Source of the DNA: JAJPHW01 sp963799065
GTDB taxonomy: Bacteria > Acidobacteriota > Terriglobia > Terriglobales > Acidobacteriaceae
Direction of reading: 5' to 3'
Assembly (NCBI GenBank): GCA_963799065.1
Contig: CAWCVJ010000003.1
Span: 1,116,001-1,180,000 of the forward strand
Length of the DNA: 64,000 bases
Part shown: piece after piece, positions 37,601 through 45,165 of the stretch
Position numbering within the stretch: the first letter of the stretch is position 1
Layout of the letters: every line of letters starts with the position of its first letter
The notes under the pieces: generated by a model
Told to the model about the DNA's origin: nothing
What the model saw: the letters and a program-made list of their open reading frames with translations, nothing else
Database searches by the model: none
Position numbers and translations under genes: made by a program

Positions 37601-37608
37601 ATGGTCAT
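31603..37608 (-). CDS. Cyclic beta-1,2-glucan synthase-like protein (GT84 + GH189-like) fused to a GH39 hydrolase
   Basis: A 2001-residue ORF. Residues 1-1490 match the N-terminal and middle parts of NdvB/Cgs. They comprise membrane helices near 326-376, a GT84 catalytic domain with D540-S-D542 in ITLDSDTELPRG and RRKHRWLRGDWQIVQW near 689, further helices (733-781, 854-892), and a glycoamylase-like (PF10091/GH189) domain up to ATELLLHEKPIVNLP. Normal NdvB then continues with a roughly 1000-residue GH94 module; here it is absent. Instead residue 1501 is a Met followed by a signal-peptide-like helix (SILILIAALALLAARSGAQ) and a complete GH39 domain with acid/base E1688 (WNEPNLDFW) and nucleophile E1802 (IWSEFNASY). 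The GH39 part alone would be 33108-31603 (501 aa). Its start overlaps the ABC-transporter stop (TGATG). Real fusion or lost stop codon is unresolved. Confidence 0.82.
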   Translation of the reverse strand: MTMTETTQIPSGEDVAGEATPTTHGDMSEAGAELARHLGWVPGVYSSKVFADRCRDLKIAFRPIFRAVEVTLSSRPSDDDFCWLYDNAQLLCTQLSDTVETLTRQKRIAHARTPSGEIIPRIVPLAEAFLKSVSYRFDAHECSLFLRGFQQSAVLELSEIRNLAAALKLILLEQIAIRGQLLLSTDQSSRIPLQIGVCVDSLREISQTAWQPVLEPLILFDKLLRQDPAAVYPQMDSLSQDLYRNELARVAAHSDSTEMQVAQAALDLARAGHSHPDNNPRIAARQAHVGYYIIDKGSPLLYERVVYRAPLIRIVQDFLRKYPDDVLVPGISLLTFGAMCVIGLLFVDPHSSLELISFLMALLLLPCSQGAVELMNYLITSFLGPKILPKLNFSGGVPSGCETLVAVPSLLLNEKQVRGLVQTLEVRYLGNHDSNIHFALLTDLPDAQESPREDSPLVDLCLDLIKELNNKYASRGSGTFFLLHRHRVYNPRERVWMGWERKRGKLLDLNKLLRNEFDSFPVKAGDLSLLSKVRYVITLDSDTELPRGSAHRMIGALAHPLNQAVIDPDKNIVVDGYGILQPRVAISVQSTASSRLASIYAGETGFDIYTRAVSDAYQELHGEGIFTGKGIYEVATLHQVLDRRFPRNSLLSHDLIEGAYTRAGLVSDIEIVEDYPSHYSAHNRRKHRWLRGDWQIVQWLFSRVPDESGALVENPLHIISVWKIFDNLRRSLVEPATFFLFLFVWLVAELPPLRWTAIALGILFLPALIIFLSNFVRAAVSGEMTRLSGAWNSLGTTLLNTSFQLIFLAHQTLLSLDAVARALIRRNLTHHLLLEWETAEQAELGAKKRSPADVYLEWTPALATLIAVLVLMFRPQALPAALPILLLWACSKNISAWLNEPPVEAVKEMTEKDVTLLRSACLHTWRYFSDFSTEEHNWLIPDNVQEDPFVVAARVSPTNLGLALNARQVACELGYISVTEFAKQALRTLDTLSHLRKYRGHLLNWYDTRTLKPLKPHFVSSVDSGNLLASLWTLQQGALDLLRKPLLTKSLLDGLLDHLRVIADLHAFSRERLAELELLSSGDWVKASTTISDADFLDARRLAAQEESSQISWFAKQAELRWRTIQTTLRAFAPWMLPEFQSLREASVLDLQSLRSLPCAQLPDALLHVERQLAKAGGGNAPTEHKLLIESFSGALAVARENIIGLVREIQQIADDSNLLAEEMDFSFLLNRNRKLLSIGLDADTEKIHAACYDLLASEARIAVFTAIAKEDIPQETWFALGRTHTIDHRRPVLISWTGTMFEYLMPSLWMRSYSNTLLDRSRSAAVYSQQAYASSRKVPWGISESAYADKDDAGNYQYRAFGLPNLALHKDEQNRLVISPYSTFLALSVDPVATVRNLRRMEKLGWLGKYGFYEAADYTSSKIKRGRRQPDIVRCWMAHHQGMSLLAMANFFNDDLVQRWFHSDLRVQATELLLHEKPIVNLPKDRLIRKTAAAQGKKSMRQLRPSILILIAALALLAARSGAQTPQATEVITINEKTPSQPFPHFWEQMFGSGRAILSLRESYRQDLRDTERITGFRYVRFHGILNDEVGVYTEDKAGNPVYNFSYVDQIYDGLLANHVKPFVELSFMPNALAAKQILHPFWYKPDVSPPKDWEKWDALITAFAVHLIDRYGIDEVASWYFEVWNEPNLDFWAGDPKQATYWQLYDHTARALKKVNPRLRVGGPATAQAAWVTAFIEHCVENRVPVDFVSTHVYGNDRAQDIFGTDETIPREKMVCRAVGRVHGEIKSSSLPDLPLIWSEFNASYMNEPEVTDSIYMAPWLADTVRQCDGLVDMMSYWTFSDVFEEQGVVKTPFYGGYGLIAEDGIHKPAYEAFELLHKLGERRIPTDSDDVLLTRRSDGTIVAALWNNTPPGQTGSPKKFTLRIENGIHHASIWRVDEAHAQVRSAYEAMGHPSYPTEDRIRQLRAAAEVAPPEKTDLKNSTLTIEVPSPGLALVELR

Positions 37609-39428
37609 CAGCGATAACTGGCAGCTTGCATTTCAAACATTTCGGCATATCTTCCGGCGCGTCGCGTCAGTTGGTCGTGGCTGCCTTCTTCGGAAATGTT
37701 TCCATGTTCGAGGACTACGATGCGGTCTGCCATGCGAACGGTCGAGAAGCGATGCGAGATGAATAGAGCCATCTTTCCTTCGGTCAATTCGGCAAAACGC
37801 TGAAAGACTTCAAACTCACTGCGAGCGTCGAGAGCGGCCGTGGGCTCGTCGAGGATCAATACTTGCGCGTTGCGAAGGTAGGCCCGCGCAAGGGCAATTT
37901 TTTGCCATTCGCCGCCGGAGAGATCGACGCCGCCGTCGAATCTGCGTCCCAACATTTGGTCGTATCCTTGGGGAAGCTTGGCGACAACCTCTGCCGCCAT
38001 GCTCTTGGCGGCGGAATCGCGCAGCTGGTCAATGTCCTCCAGGGCGTCGATTCTGCCCACTCCAATATTTTTGCGGGCCGTCATCTCATAGCGCATGAAG
38101 TCCTGAAAGATTACGCCAATCTCGCGATAAAGGTCTTCCAGGCTGTACTCGCGGAGATCGACGCCATCGAGCAGTACCTGGCCATCGGTGGGATCATAGA
38201 GGCGCGTAATCAGTTTGACGATGGTGGTTTTTCCCTGGCCGTTTTCCCCAATCAGTGCAACACGCTCGCGTGGGTGCAAAGTAAAATTCAATCGATTCAG
38301 CACCAGCCGGTTATTACCGGGATAGTGAAACGAAACATCGCGAAACTCGAAGCCTCGAAGAATCGGCCGGGGCGCCAGTCGGGCGGAGGGTTTCGACCGG
38401 ATGGTTGGCTTCATTGCGAAGAAGGCCAGTAGATCGGTGAGGAAGAGGGCTTGATCTGCGATGCTCGCGACCAGGGAGAATATCTGCTGCATGTTGCCGC
38501 TGGCTTGTAGGATTGCGCCGGATAGCAGAGTAAGGGTACCGATGGTGAGAACTCCGGTGACGGTTCGCCAAATCACAAAGGCATAAGCGCCGTAGTAGCC
38601 CACCGTGCCGAGCGTCGACAAAAGTGCGCCGGCCATGAGCCTGCGCCGAGCCAGGCTGTCATCTTCGACGTAAATCCGATCGGCGAGGGTGGTGAATCGT
38701 CCCACGAGGAAATCTTTCAGGCCGAAGAGCTTGAGTTCTTTAGCGGCCTCTTTGCTGCCGCCGAGTACGCGGAGGTAATCCATCTCACGGCGCAGAGGGG
38801 TTTGACGCAAATTTTTCGCGTAGCCCAGAAACGCGAAGTGACACTCTCCGACAAACGCCGGGATGATGCCGGCCAATAAAAGAAGAAGCAGCCACGGCGA
38901 AAAAAGAAGGATGGTGACCGAAAGAGAAGCAGTCGTGATGGATTGCTGGATCAACCGTCCGATGGACTGGATCATGCCTAATCGGTCTGTGGCTTGTACC
39001 CGCGCGCGCTCCAAGCGGTCGTAGAAAACGGGATCTTCATAGGCCAACAAGTCCAGGCTCGCGGCGTGTTCTAAAACACGAATGCTGACGTGGCGGGTGT
39101 ACTTATTGGCGAGCAGGGTGTCGAGATAATCGATGGCGCGGCTAAGAACGCTGCCCAGCACGACGAAGCCGAATTCGATCGCAAGCAGCCACCACAGCCG
39201 GTTCGGCGGGGGCTGATGTGCCCGAACGGTGGTCACGATCAGGTCGACGATGAGTTTGGTGATCCAAAGAGCGGCTACGGGAATCAGGGCGACCAGCAGT
39301 CTGAGGGCGATGCCGAGGCTCACGACGGAGGGGCCCGACTCCCAGACGATCCCGAGCACCGGTGGTACATTGCGCAACGCGGCAAGTCGGTCCGTCCATC
39401 CAGTCCAGACGCTCTGGTTTGTATTCAT
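37608..39428 (-). CDS. ABC transporter, fused permease and ATPase (NdvA-like exporter candidate)
   Basis: A 606-residue half-transporter. The N-terminal membrane domain (about 1-345) has six helices. The ATPase domain has Walker A GENGQGKTT, the Q-loop in IGVIFQDFMRYEMTARKNIG, signature LSGGEWQKIALARAY, Walker B VLILDEPTAALD and the switch His in FISHRFSTV. It is a type IV exporter that should work as a dimer. Its stop codon shares a base with the start of the glucan synthase (TGATG), so the two are translationally coupled. By analogy with NdvA-NdvB, it probably exports the beta-1,2-glucan; this is inferred from position, since the family is broad. Confidence 0.88.
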   Translation of the reverse strand: MNTNQSVWTGWTDRLAALRNVPPVLGIVWESGPSVVSLGIALRLLVALIPVAALWITKLIVDLIVTTVRAHQPPPNRLWWLLAIEFGFVVLGSVLSRAIDYLDTLLANKYTRHVSIRVLEHAASLDLLAYEDPVFYDRLERARVQATDRLGMIQSIGRLIQQSITTASLSVTILLFSPWLLLLLLAGIIPAFVGECHFAFLGYAKNLRQTPLRREMDYLRVLGGSKEAAKELKLFGLKDFLVGRFTTLADRIYVEDDSLARRRLMAGALLSTLGTVGYYGAYAFVIWRTVTGVLTIGTLTLLSGAILQASGNMQQIFSLVASIADQALFLTDLLAFFAMKPTIRSKPSARLAPRPILRGFEFRDVSFHYPGNNRLVLNRLNFTLHPRERVALIGENGQGKTTIVKLITRLYDPTDGQVLLDGVDLREYSLEDLYREIGVIFQDFMRYEMTARKNIGVGRIDALEDIDQLRDSAAKSMAAEVVAKLPQGYDQMLGRRFDGGVDLSGGEWQKIALARAYLRNAQVLILDEPTAALDARSEFEVFQRFAELTEGKMALFISHRFSTVRMADRIVVLEHGNISEEGSHDQLTRRAGRYAEMFEMQAASYR

Positions 39429-39551
39429 TCCTGAGGAGTCCCAATTTGCTGTGCCAAGGTTATACCGCCGATGGTAGCACCGCAGTGAATCGCATAGCTT
39501 CGATGCTCAAAGCGAGTGGCGAGTTTTTCGAGTTCGCGAGCGAAACGGGAA

Positions 39552-40889
39552 TCAATAAGCCTTGAAGCCGGCCTTGGCCATGCCGCGCCGCGCTTCGGGA
39601 TTTTTCATGAATGTCTGCCAGACAAAACCGGTTCGGGCATTCTCCGCCATCAGCATGGTGATCCCCGTGTCGATTCCGACGACGTAGGGGTCATACCAGT
39701 TCTTCAGAGGATTGAACGCGTTGGTGAATCCATATTTATTCCAGGCAGGGGCGTAACGGTTGCGAATGTTACGTAACACTCGCATGGTCGGTTGGGGCAT
39801 GAAGGGCAGCGACCCTCCGGGTGCGCTGGGGACGACAGTGCCGTCGATCGGGCCGACGGCGGGCGGTCCGCCCCAAATGACATATCCATTCACCGAATCG
39901 GAGGCGGTGATTCCCCAGAGATCGTCGCTATAGTCGGGAAACTGTTTGCCCAGTTCGAGGCAAAAGCGGCGATGCACGTCGGTGGCGATGGTGGAATTGT
40001 GGAAATAGTCGGCGTACTGGTCGCGCTTGCCGCGAAAGTCGAACCAGGCCTGCGAATATTGATGGACGAACAGCGGCGCGAAAGAACCGATGTAGCGCAT
40101 CCCGTCATATTCAAACGTCAGCCGCTTCCAGGCAAGCCAAGTCGCTTCCGGCAGAGGATGGGAGGAAGAACCCATGCCGAGCAGATACATCATCATGAGT
40201 TCGCTGTAATAGTCCCAGCGATAGGGCAGAAATCCGATTTCGGGCGTCCAGCCATGGGGAAGCAAAGGCGTATCTTCCGACAGCCAAGTCCAGTCGACGC
40301 GATTGAAAATGTCGTTGGCCATTTCGGTGACATCTTCGCGTTGAAAATGCTGACGACACATGAGCACGCCGCAGAGAAGAATGGCCGTGTCCACGGAAGA
40401 AATCTCGGAATCCCAAACTCTCTCGCCGGTGTTGACGTTTGCCCAGTGGTAGAAAAATCCGCGGTGATTGGGCAGCTTCTTCCAGAAGGAATACAGGGTT
40501 GCCAGAACGCGTTCGCGGGCAAGATCGGTCGGGACGAAGCCGCGATGCTCGCCAATGCATATGGCAGTCAGTCCAAAGCCGGTGGCTGCAATGCTTGAGA
40601 CTGTCCCGTCATCGTCTTTTTGGGTATTGCAACGGTCTTTTACCAAGCCGGTCTTTGGATTCGCCTGCTCCCAAAAATACTGAAAGTTGGCCTTCTGGAG
40701 ATCGTTGAGAAACTCGTCGTCTTCTGCGGAAAGAGAGCTCGGCTCTGGCGGGCGTGCCGCCACCATATGCTGCTGGTCGGTCGAATCTTGAGCGAGAACG
40801 AGACGGGGAATCGCGAGGCAGCCGCCCATGGCCACGAGCTGTCGTAGCGCTTGGCGGCGCGAAAGTCGATCTTTATTGAATTCGTCCAT
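39552..40889 (-). CDS. GH144-like (PF10091) endo-beta-1,2-glucanase, Tat-exported
   Basis: A 445-residue secreted enzyme. RR at residues 11-12 in LSRRQALRQL plus a hydrophobic stretch and VLAQ indicate a Tat signal. The mature part begins with the PF10091 pattern FQYFWEQANPKTGLVKDR and then SSIAATGFGLTAICIGEHRG. It has HGWTPEIGFLPYRWDYYSE and ends with VGIDTGITMLMAENARTG. Characterised members of this family (GH144) are endo-beta-1,2-glucanases, and the middle domain of cyclic glucan synthase is a relative. It lies 123 bp upstream of the ABC exporter on the same strand, which supports a role in beta-1,2-glucan processing. Confidence 0.82.
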   Translation of the reverse strand: MDEFNKDRLSRRQALRQLVAMGGCLAIPRLVLAQDSTDQQHMVAARPPEPSSLSAEDDEFLNDLQKANFQYFWEQANPKTGLVKDRCNTQKDDDGTVSSIAATGFGLTAICIGEHRGFVPTDLARERVLATLYSFWKKLPNHRGFFYHWANVNTGERVWDSEISSVDTAILLCGVLMCRQHFQREDVTEMANDIFNRVDWTWLSEDTPLLPHGWTPEIGFLPYRWDYYSELMMMYLLGMGSSSHPLPEATWLAWKRLTFEYDGMRYIGSFAPLFVHQYSQAWFDFRGKRDQYADYFHNSTIATDVHRRFCLELGKQFPDYSDDLWGITASDSVNGYVIWGGPPAVGPIDGTVVPSAPGGSLPFMPQPTMRVLRNIRNRYAPAWNKYGFTNAFNPLKNWYDPYVVGIDTGITMLMAENARTGFVWQTFMKNPEARRGMAKAGFKAY

Positions 40890-41043
40890 TGACGAGGGCT
40901 TGCTTAAATCCTAAACGATCTTTAGATTGAAAACCGCTGGGGAGAACAATAAGGTTTCGGCGCGTAGGCTCCGGAATCGGCATCTGATAACGAGATGTGG
41001 ATGACGCACGCGAGCGGAACGACGAGATGACCGGGATATCAGG

Positions 41044-42030
41044 ATGAGCGCTCGAAGAACCGCTATGAGCTGGGGATTGGCCGTGGCGATTGCCGGTACG
41101 GCAGCGATGATCTTTTTGTTAGTCCACTTCCGTCACCGCAAGCCGTTGTCCCTGCCGGGTGCGGTGGTTGTGCAGGACTCTGACGCGCGTAACCAGCTAC
41201 CCGTTTCCGGGGTCGAGATCAGCGTGAGCAATACCTTTGCGGCGGCGACGACGAACTCCGATTCCTCCGGATACTTCGCTCTCAAGCTTCCATTGGGATT
41301 TCGACGCGGAGAGAAAGTCGTGGTGCATTTTCGCCATCCCGAGTACCAGCCTCTCGATCTTCCAGAAACGATTGGCGGCGATCTTTGCGTGGCTCATCTG
41401 GTACCGATCGTGCAGAAAGTACGTCACTCGTCTACGCAGGCGGAAACCATTGTGGCGAACGTCCGCGTGAGATATTCGATCAAGGCCATGACGGTGGCCA
41501 ATGTGGGGACGGCGGTGAAGACCTTTCAGATCGAAAACAAGGGGAATGTTTTGTGCAAAGACCAGCACCCTTGTTCGCCGGACGGGAAATGGAAGGCTGC
41601 CTCCGCTTCGGCCTCTATGGACGCTGGTGCAGGGAACGAATTTCGCGACGCCCGTGCTTCCTGCATTGCGGGGCCGTGCCCTTTTACGCGAATCGATTCC
41701 GACGACTTCTCGAAAGGCGGCCAGACCATTTCGGTTTCTGCGCGGGACTGGTCGGAAACAGCGACATTCCTCCTGGAAGCGGATGTTGTGCGGCCCATGG
41801 TTAGCGACGTCACCCATATTTCTTATCCTGTCATCTTTGGTCAAGTTCTGAATTTCACCTTGCCGTCTTCGGCGGAGGGTGTGAGCATCGACGCCGATCT
41901 CAATCGGGAGACGATTATTTTTCCTGTGGGTCCGGATATTTTCTTAAGCTGGGCCGAATGCGATGTTCGCGTCAACCAAGATCAAACCAAGGTGTACCGC
42001 TGCCACTTGAAGCCGGGCTACCGGTTTTAG
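41044..42030 (+). CDS. Membrane-anchored protein with carboxypeptidase-regulatory-like domain
   Basis: A 328-residue protein with one N-terminal membrane helix (about 9-27). A beta-sandwich CarboxypepD_reg-like segment follows: GAVVVQDSDARNQLPVSGVE to DSSGYFALKLP. The remaining 220 residues contain four cysteines in two spaced pairs (CKDQHPC, CIAGPC), suggesting disulfides outside the cytoplasm. No enzyme motif is visible and I do not recognise the C-terminal domain. It is divergent from the GH144 gene (154 bp between) and precedes the stress-protein genes by 165 bp. Confidence 0.65.
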   Translation: MSARRTAMSWGLAVAIAGTAAMIFLLVHFRHRKPLSLPGAVVVQDSDARNQLPVSGVEISVSNTFAAATTNSDSSGYFALKLPLGFRRGEKVVVHFRHPEYQPLDLPETIGGDLCVAHLVPIVQKVRHSSTQAETIVANVRVRYSIKAMTVANVGTAVKTFQIENKGNVLCKDQHPCSPDGKWKAASASASMDAGAGNEFRDARASCIAGPCPFTRIDSDDFSKGGQTISVSARDWSETATFLLEADVVRPMVSDVTHISYPVIFGQVLNFTLPSSAEGVSIDADLNRETIIFPVGPDIFLSWAECDVRVNQDQTKVYRCHLKPGYRF

Positions 42031-42194
42031 CCGGATTTTTCCCTGCCGTCTCGCGGACTTCGTCGAACCAACCTACAGCGATTTTCCGGAGCCCTCTACA
42101 GCATCGACTTGATGGGATACTCCTGTCGCGCTTGTTAGTTTGGTGTTCGTAGACGCGTGTTCGGCGCCTCAAACTTTTGATCACTGGAGATCTT

Positions 42195-42569
42195 ATGAAT
42201 AAAGCGTTGAAGCTGATACTGGGTACTGCGGTCTACCTTCTGGAACAATCGGACAAGGCAACAAAAGATGTGCGCGGGCGCGCAGCCGACCGCTACGACG
42301 ACCTTCGTGGGGCCGTGCAAGACAAGTATGAGACCGCAGCCGATCGGGTAACCCGGGCAGCGGCGGTCATCAAAGGCGAGGACAGCCACTTGCTTGGCAA
42401 TGTTCTGAGTTTGGCGGCGGGCATTGGAATTGGTGTGGGCGTCGGCATTCTACTTGCGCCGGCGAGCGGAGAAGAGACGCGCAACAACTTGGTGGATCGA
42501 GTTCGTAACATGGGCGATCGCGTCCGCGATGAATACGAATCGGAAATTGAAACCGGCACCGGGCGTTAA
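42195..42569 (+). CDS. YtxH-domain general stress protein
   Basis: About 124 residues from ATG 42195, which has GGAG 8 bp upstream; the in-frame TTG at 42177 is less likely. After a charged amphipathic region there is the YtxH signature: a glycine-rich membrane helix AGIGIGVGVGILLAPASGEE followed by TRNNLVDRVRNMGDRVRDEYE. YtxH proteins are small membrane-associated stress proteins of unknown mechanism. It is the first of four small stress genes in a row. Confidence 0.8.
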   Translation: MNKALKLILGTAVYLLEQSDKATKDVRGRAADRYDDLRGAVQDKYETAADRVTRAAAVIKGEDSHLLGNVLSLAAGIGIGVGVGILLAPASGEETRNNLVDRVRNMGDRVRDEYESEIETGTGR

Positions 42570-42612
42570 CCCGGAATAGAGAATCCAACGAAATCGAAAA
42601 GGAGAACTGGCC

Positions 42613-43173
42613 ATGGCTAAGAACACAGCGGCATTCGGGATTTATCACACGCAGGCGGAGGTGGAATACGCCGTCGATGCTTTGCGCACAGAAGGTTTTC
42701 GCAACACCGATATTTCGGTGTTATTCCCAGAAAATCAGGGCACCAAAGATTTTGCGGTTGAGAAGAATACCAAGGCTCCCGAGGGGACTGCGACGGGAGC
42801 GACGACTGGCGCGGTCGTCGGAGGAGCGCTGGGCTGGCTGGTGGGCATCGGGGCGCTGGCGATTCCTGGCGTCGGGCCGTTGATCGCGGCGGGTCCGATT
42901 GTGGCGGCTCTGACCGGGGTCGGCGTGGGTGGCGCAATCGGTGGCCTCACGGGCGCGCTCATCGGTATGGGCATTCCGGAGTACGAAGCGAAGCGCTATG
43001 AAGGCCGCGTTAAGGAAGGCGGAATTCTGCTTTCGGTTCACTGTGACGATTCCAATTGGACGAAGAAAGCGAAGGAGCTTTTGGAGCGTACCGGCGCCAC
43101 CGATGTGGCTTCCACCGGCGAGGCATCCGCCGACTGGCAAAAGTCGGATAAACCGTTACCGCGTGCCAGCTAG
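42613..43173 (+). CDS. YflT/GsiB-17M-like general stress protein with glycine-zipper membrane segment
   Basis: A 186-residue protein with an AAAAGGAG ribosome site upstream. The N-terminus AFGIYHTQAEVEYAVDALRT and GFRNTDISVLFPEN matches the heat-induced stress protein YflT (PF11181) domain. A long Gly/Ala-rich double hydrophobic hairpin follows (about 58-118). A second ferredoxin-like half comes next: EGGILLSVHCDDSNWTKKAK, then LLERTGATDV. Such proteins are common in stress clusters. The function is not established. Confidence 0.75.
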   Translation: MAKNTAAFGIYHTQAEVEYAVDALRTEGFRNTDISVLFPENQGTKDFAVEKNTKAPEGTATGATTGAVVGGALGWLVGIGALAIPGVGPLIAAGPIVAALTGVGVGGAIGGLTGALIGMGIPEYEAKRYEGRVKEGGILLSVHCDDSNWTKKAKELLERTGATDVASTGEASADWQKSDKPLPRAS

Positions 43174-43215
43174 AGCGAAAAGTTTACGCACCCAAATCGA
43201 AAAAGGAGAACGATC

Positions 43216-43371
43216 ATGAATATCTGGACGATTCTGTTTGTGGTTTTGCTGTTGAGTTGGATTGGCGGATTTGTTGTGTTCCATGTGGCGGGCGGACTTA
43301 TCCATCTGTTGCTGGTGTTCGCCGTAATTTCCCTGATTTTGCATTTTGTCAGTCGAACCCGCACAGCTTGA
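43216..43371 (+). CDS. lmo0937-family small membrane protein
   Basis: A 51-residue protein with AAAAGGAG (43201-43208) correctly placed before the ATG. It is two membrane helices, starting MNIWTILFVVLLLSWIGGF and ending LLLVFAVISLILHFVSRTR. This matches the lmo0937/DUF5670 family of small stress-associated membrane proteins. It sits 42 bp after the YflT-like gene and 55 bp before the DUF892 gene. Confidence 0.75.
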   Translation: MNIWTILFVVLLLSWIGGFVVFHVAGGLIHLLLVFAVISLILHFVSRTRTA

Positions 43372-43426
43372 GGCTGGCGGGCATCTGAGGGGAGTCAGGT
43401 GAGCCGCAAGTCCGTGAGGTGAAGAT

Positions 43427-43936
43427 ATGAAATTTGTTTTCGAAAATCTTGACGATTTGCGCAAGCTGTACCGGGACGAACTTGAGCACTTGTATGCCGG
43501 TGAAACCCAAATCGCGGCAGCACTGCCGCGAATGATGAAAGCGGCGAGTCATCGTCAACTCAAAAGAGTGCTGGAGAATCACCTGCAAGACACCAAAGAG
43601 CATGCGTGGCGACTGCAGCAGATCCTGAGCCGGGGCGTTGGGTCGGTCGACTCGGGGAAATGCAAGGCGCTGTCGGCGATTCTCGCCGAGGGCGACGAGG
43701 TTATCAAACTCGCCACCGAGGACGCCATGCGCGATGCTTGCGTGATCGGCGCGGCCCGTAAGGTCGAGCATTATGAGATTGCGGCTTACGGGGCCGTGAG
43801 TTTCTATGCCGAGCTTCTGTCGGAGCACAGTCATGCCCATCTTCTACGCCAGACGCTGGCGGAAGAGAAGCAAACGGACGCGATCTTAGCAGGACTCGCC
43901 GATAGCGCTCAGACGCATGCCGCGAAGGTTGCATGA
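43427..43936 (+). CDS. DUF892 (YciE-like) ferritin-like protein
   Basis: A 169-residue helical protein beginning LDDLRKLYRDELEHLYAGE, the start of the DUF892/YciE family. Likely metal ligands are spread over the ferritin-like four-helix bundle, including ELEHLYAGETQI, DTKEHAWRL, KVEHYEIAAYG and LAEEKQTD. YciE-type proteins are induced by osmotic and other stresses and are thought to bind di-iron. ATG start with a GTGAGGTG ribosome-like sequence. It ends 22 bp before the oxidoreductase gene. Confidence 0.85.
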   Translation: MKFVFENLDDLRKLYRDELEHLYAGETQIAAALPRMMKAASHRQLKRVLENHLQDTKEHAWRLQQILSRGVGSVDSGKCKALSAILAEGDEVIKLATEDAMRDACVIGAARKVEHYEIAAYGAVSFYAELLSEHSHAHLLRQTLAEEKQTDAILAGLADSAQTHAAKVA

Positions 43937-43958
43937 CCATCTAACCAAGAAAGAAACC

Positions 43959-45074
43959 ATGAAGAATTCCAGTGTTAAGGGAAAGATTCGCTATGCCGTC
44001 GTCGGCCTGGGCGACCTCGCACAGGTTGCCGTCTTGCCGGCATTCAAGAACACGCGGAACTCCGAACTTGTGGCACTGGTTTCCGGTGAGCCGGAGAAGC
44101 TGCGGAAATTAGGCAAGCAGTATCGCCTCGATCATCTTTACTCCTACGACGAGTATGACAAAGCATTGTCCTTCGTGGACGCGGTGTATATTGTCCTCCC
44201 AAATAATCTACACCGCGAATACACCGTGCGCGCTGCGGATGCTGGCGTCCATGTGCTTTGTGAAAAGCCCATGGCGGTGACTGCGCAAGAGTGCGAAGCC
44301 ATGATGAAGACGGCGAAGCAAAATCGGGTGAAGCTGATGATCGCCTATCGCCTGCACTTCGAAAAAGGAAATCTGGAAGCGGTTCGCGCCGCCAAGAGCG
44401 GCAAGCTCGGAGAGCTTCGCGCTTTCACCGCCGAGTTTGCTCAGCAGGTGGTCCCTGGAAATGTTCGATTGACCGACACCGAAGAAGAGGGCGGCGGCCC
44501 GATCTACGACATGGGCGTCTATTGTATCAATGCGTCGCGATACTTATTCGACGCAGAGCCAACGGAAGTCTTCGCATTCGCTGCAAGCGCCGCCGACGCG
44601 CGGTTCAAGAAGGTGGAAGAAATGGCAACGGTGGTCATGCGCTATCCGAAAGATCGCTTAGCTACATTTACTTGCAGCTTTGGCGCTGCCGCGATTAGCC
44701 GATATGCGCTCATCGGAAGCAAAGGCGTTTTGACGTCGGATCCCGCGTTCGATTACACCAAGCCCATCAAACATTGGATCTCCATTGGCAAGAGAGCGAG
44801 CGGCAAGGTATTCCCAGTGCGCGATCAGTTCGCCGCGGAAGTCCTTTATTTTTCCGATTGCATACTGAACAACAAAGCGCCGGAGCCGTCGGGACTGGAA
44901 GGCTTGGCCGATGTTCGCATCGTGCGGGCGATTTATGACTCGATTCGCACGGGAAAGACGGTCAAGCTGGCGCACATGCCCAGCAAGAAAGGACCAACGC
45001 CTGCGCAGGAAATTTATCGTCCAGCCCATCGCCAACCCAAAACCATAGGAGTGCAATCTCCGTCTGGAGGCTAG
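43959..45074 (+). CDS. Gfo/Idh/MocA family oxidoreductase
   Basis: A 371-residue NAD(P)-dependent oxidoreductase related to glucose-fructose oxidoreductase. I use the ATG at 43959; an upstream in-frame ATG at 43917 would overlap the DUF892 gene. The Rossmann motif is VVGLGDLAQVAVLPAF. VDAVYIVLPNNLHREY follows, then the catalytic-loop signature CEKPMAVT. The C-terminal domain has GGGPIYDMGVYCINASRYLF. It has no obvious export signal. The substrate is probably a sugar or polyol. Its position between stress genes and the trehalose operon suggests a role in the same condition. Confidence 0.87.
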   Translation: MKNSSVKGKIRYAVVGLGDLAQVAVLPAFKNTRNSELVALVSGEPEKLRKLGKQYRLDHLYSYDEYDKALSFVDAVYIVLPNNLHREYTVRAADAGVHVLCEKPMAVTAQECEAMMKTAKQNRVKLMIAYRLHFEKGNLEAVRAAKSGKLGELRAFTAEFAQQVVPGNVRLTDTEEEGGGPIYDMGVYCINASRYLFDAEPTEVFAFAASAADARFKKVEEMATVVMRYPKDRLATFTCSFGAAAISRYALIGSKGVLTSDPAFDYTKPIKHWISIGKRASGKVFPVRDQFAAEVLYFSDCILNNKAPEPSGLEGLADVRIVRAIYDSIRTGKTVKLAHMPSKKGPTPAQEIYRPAHRQPKTIGVQSPSGG

Positions 45075-45165
45075 GCTTGTGGGATCGACCCACGGTCGCC
45101 TAATGAATTCGCGGCGCTGCTAACATTCTCCATACCCTAATTTTGCATCGAAAGGCTGAAAGCAA

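Noticed and set aside
45079..45093. GTGGG/CCCAC hairpin before glgX
   Set aside because: Only five base pairs and no T-tract; too weak to call a terminator or operator.
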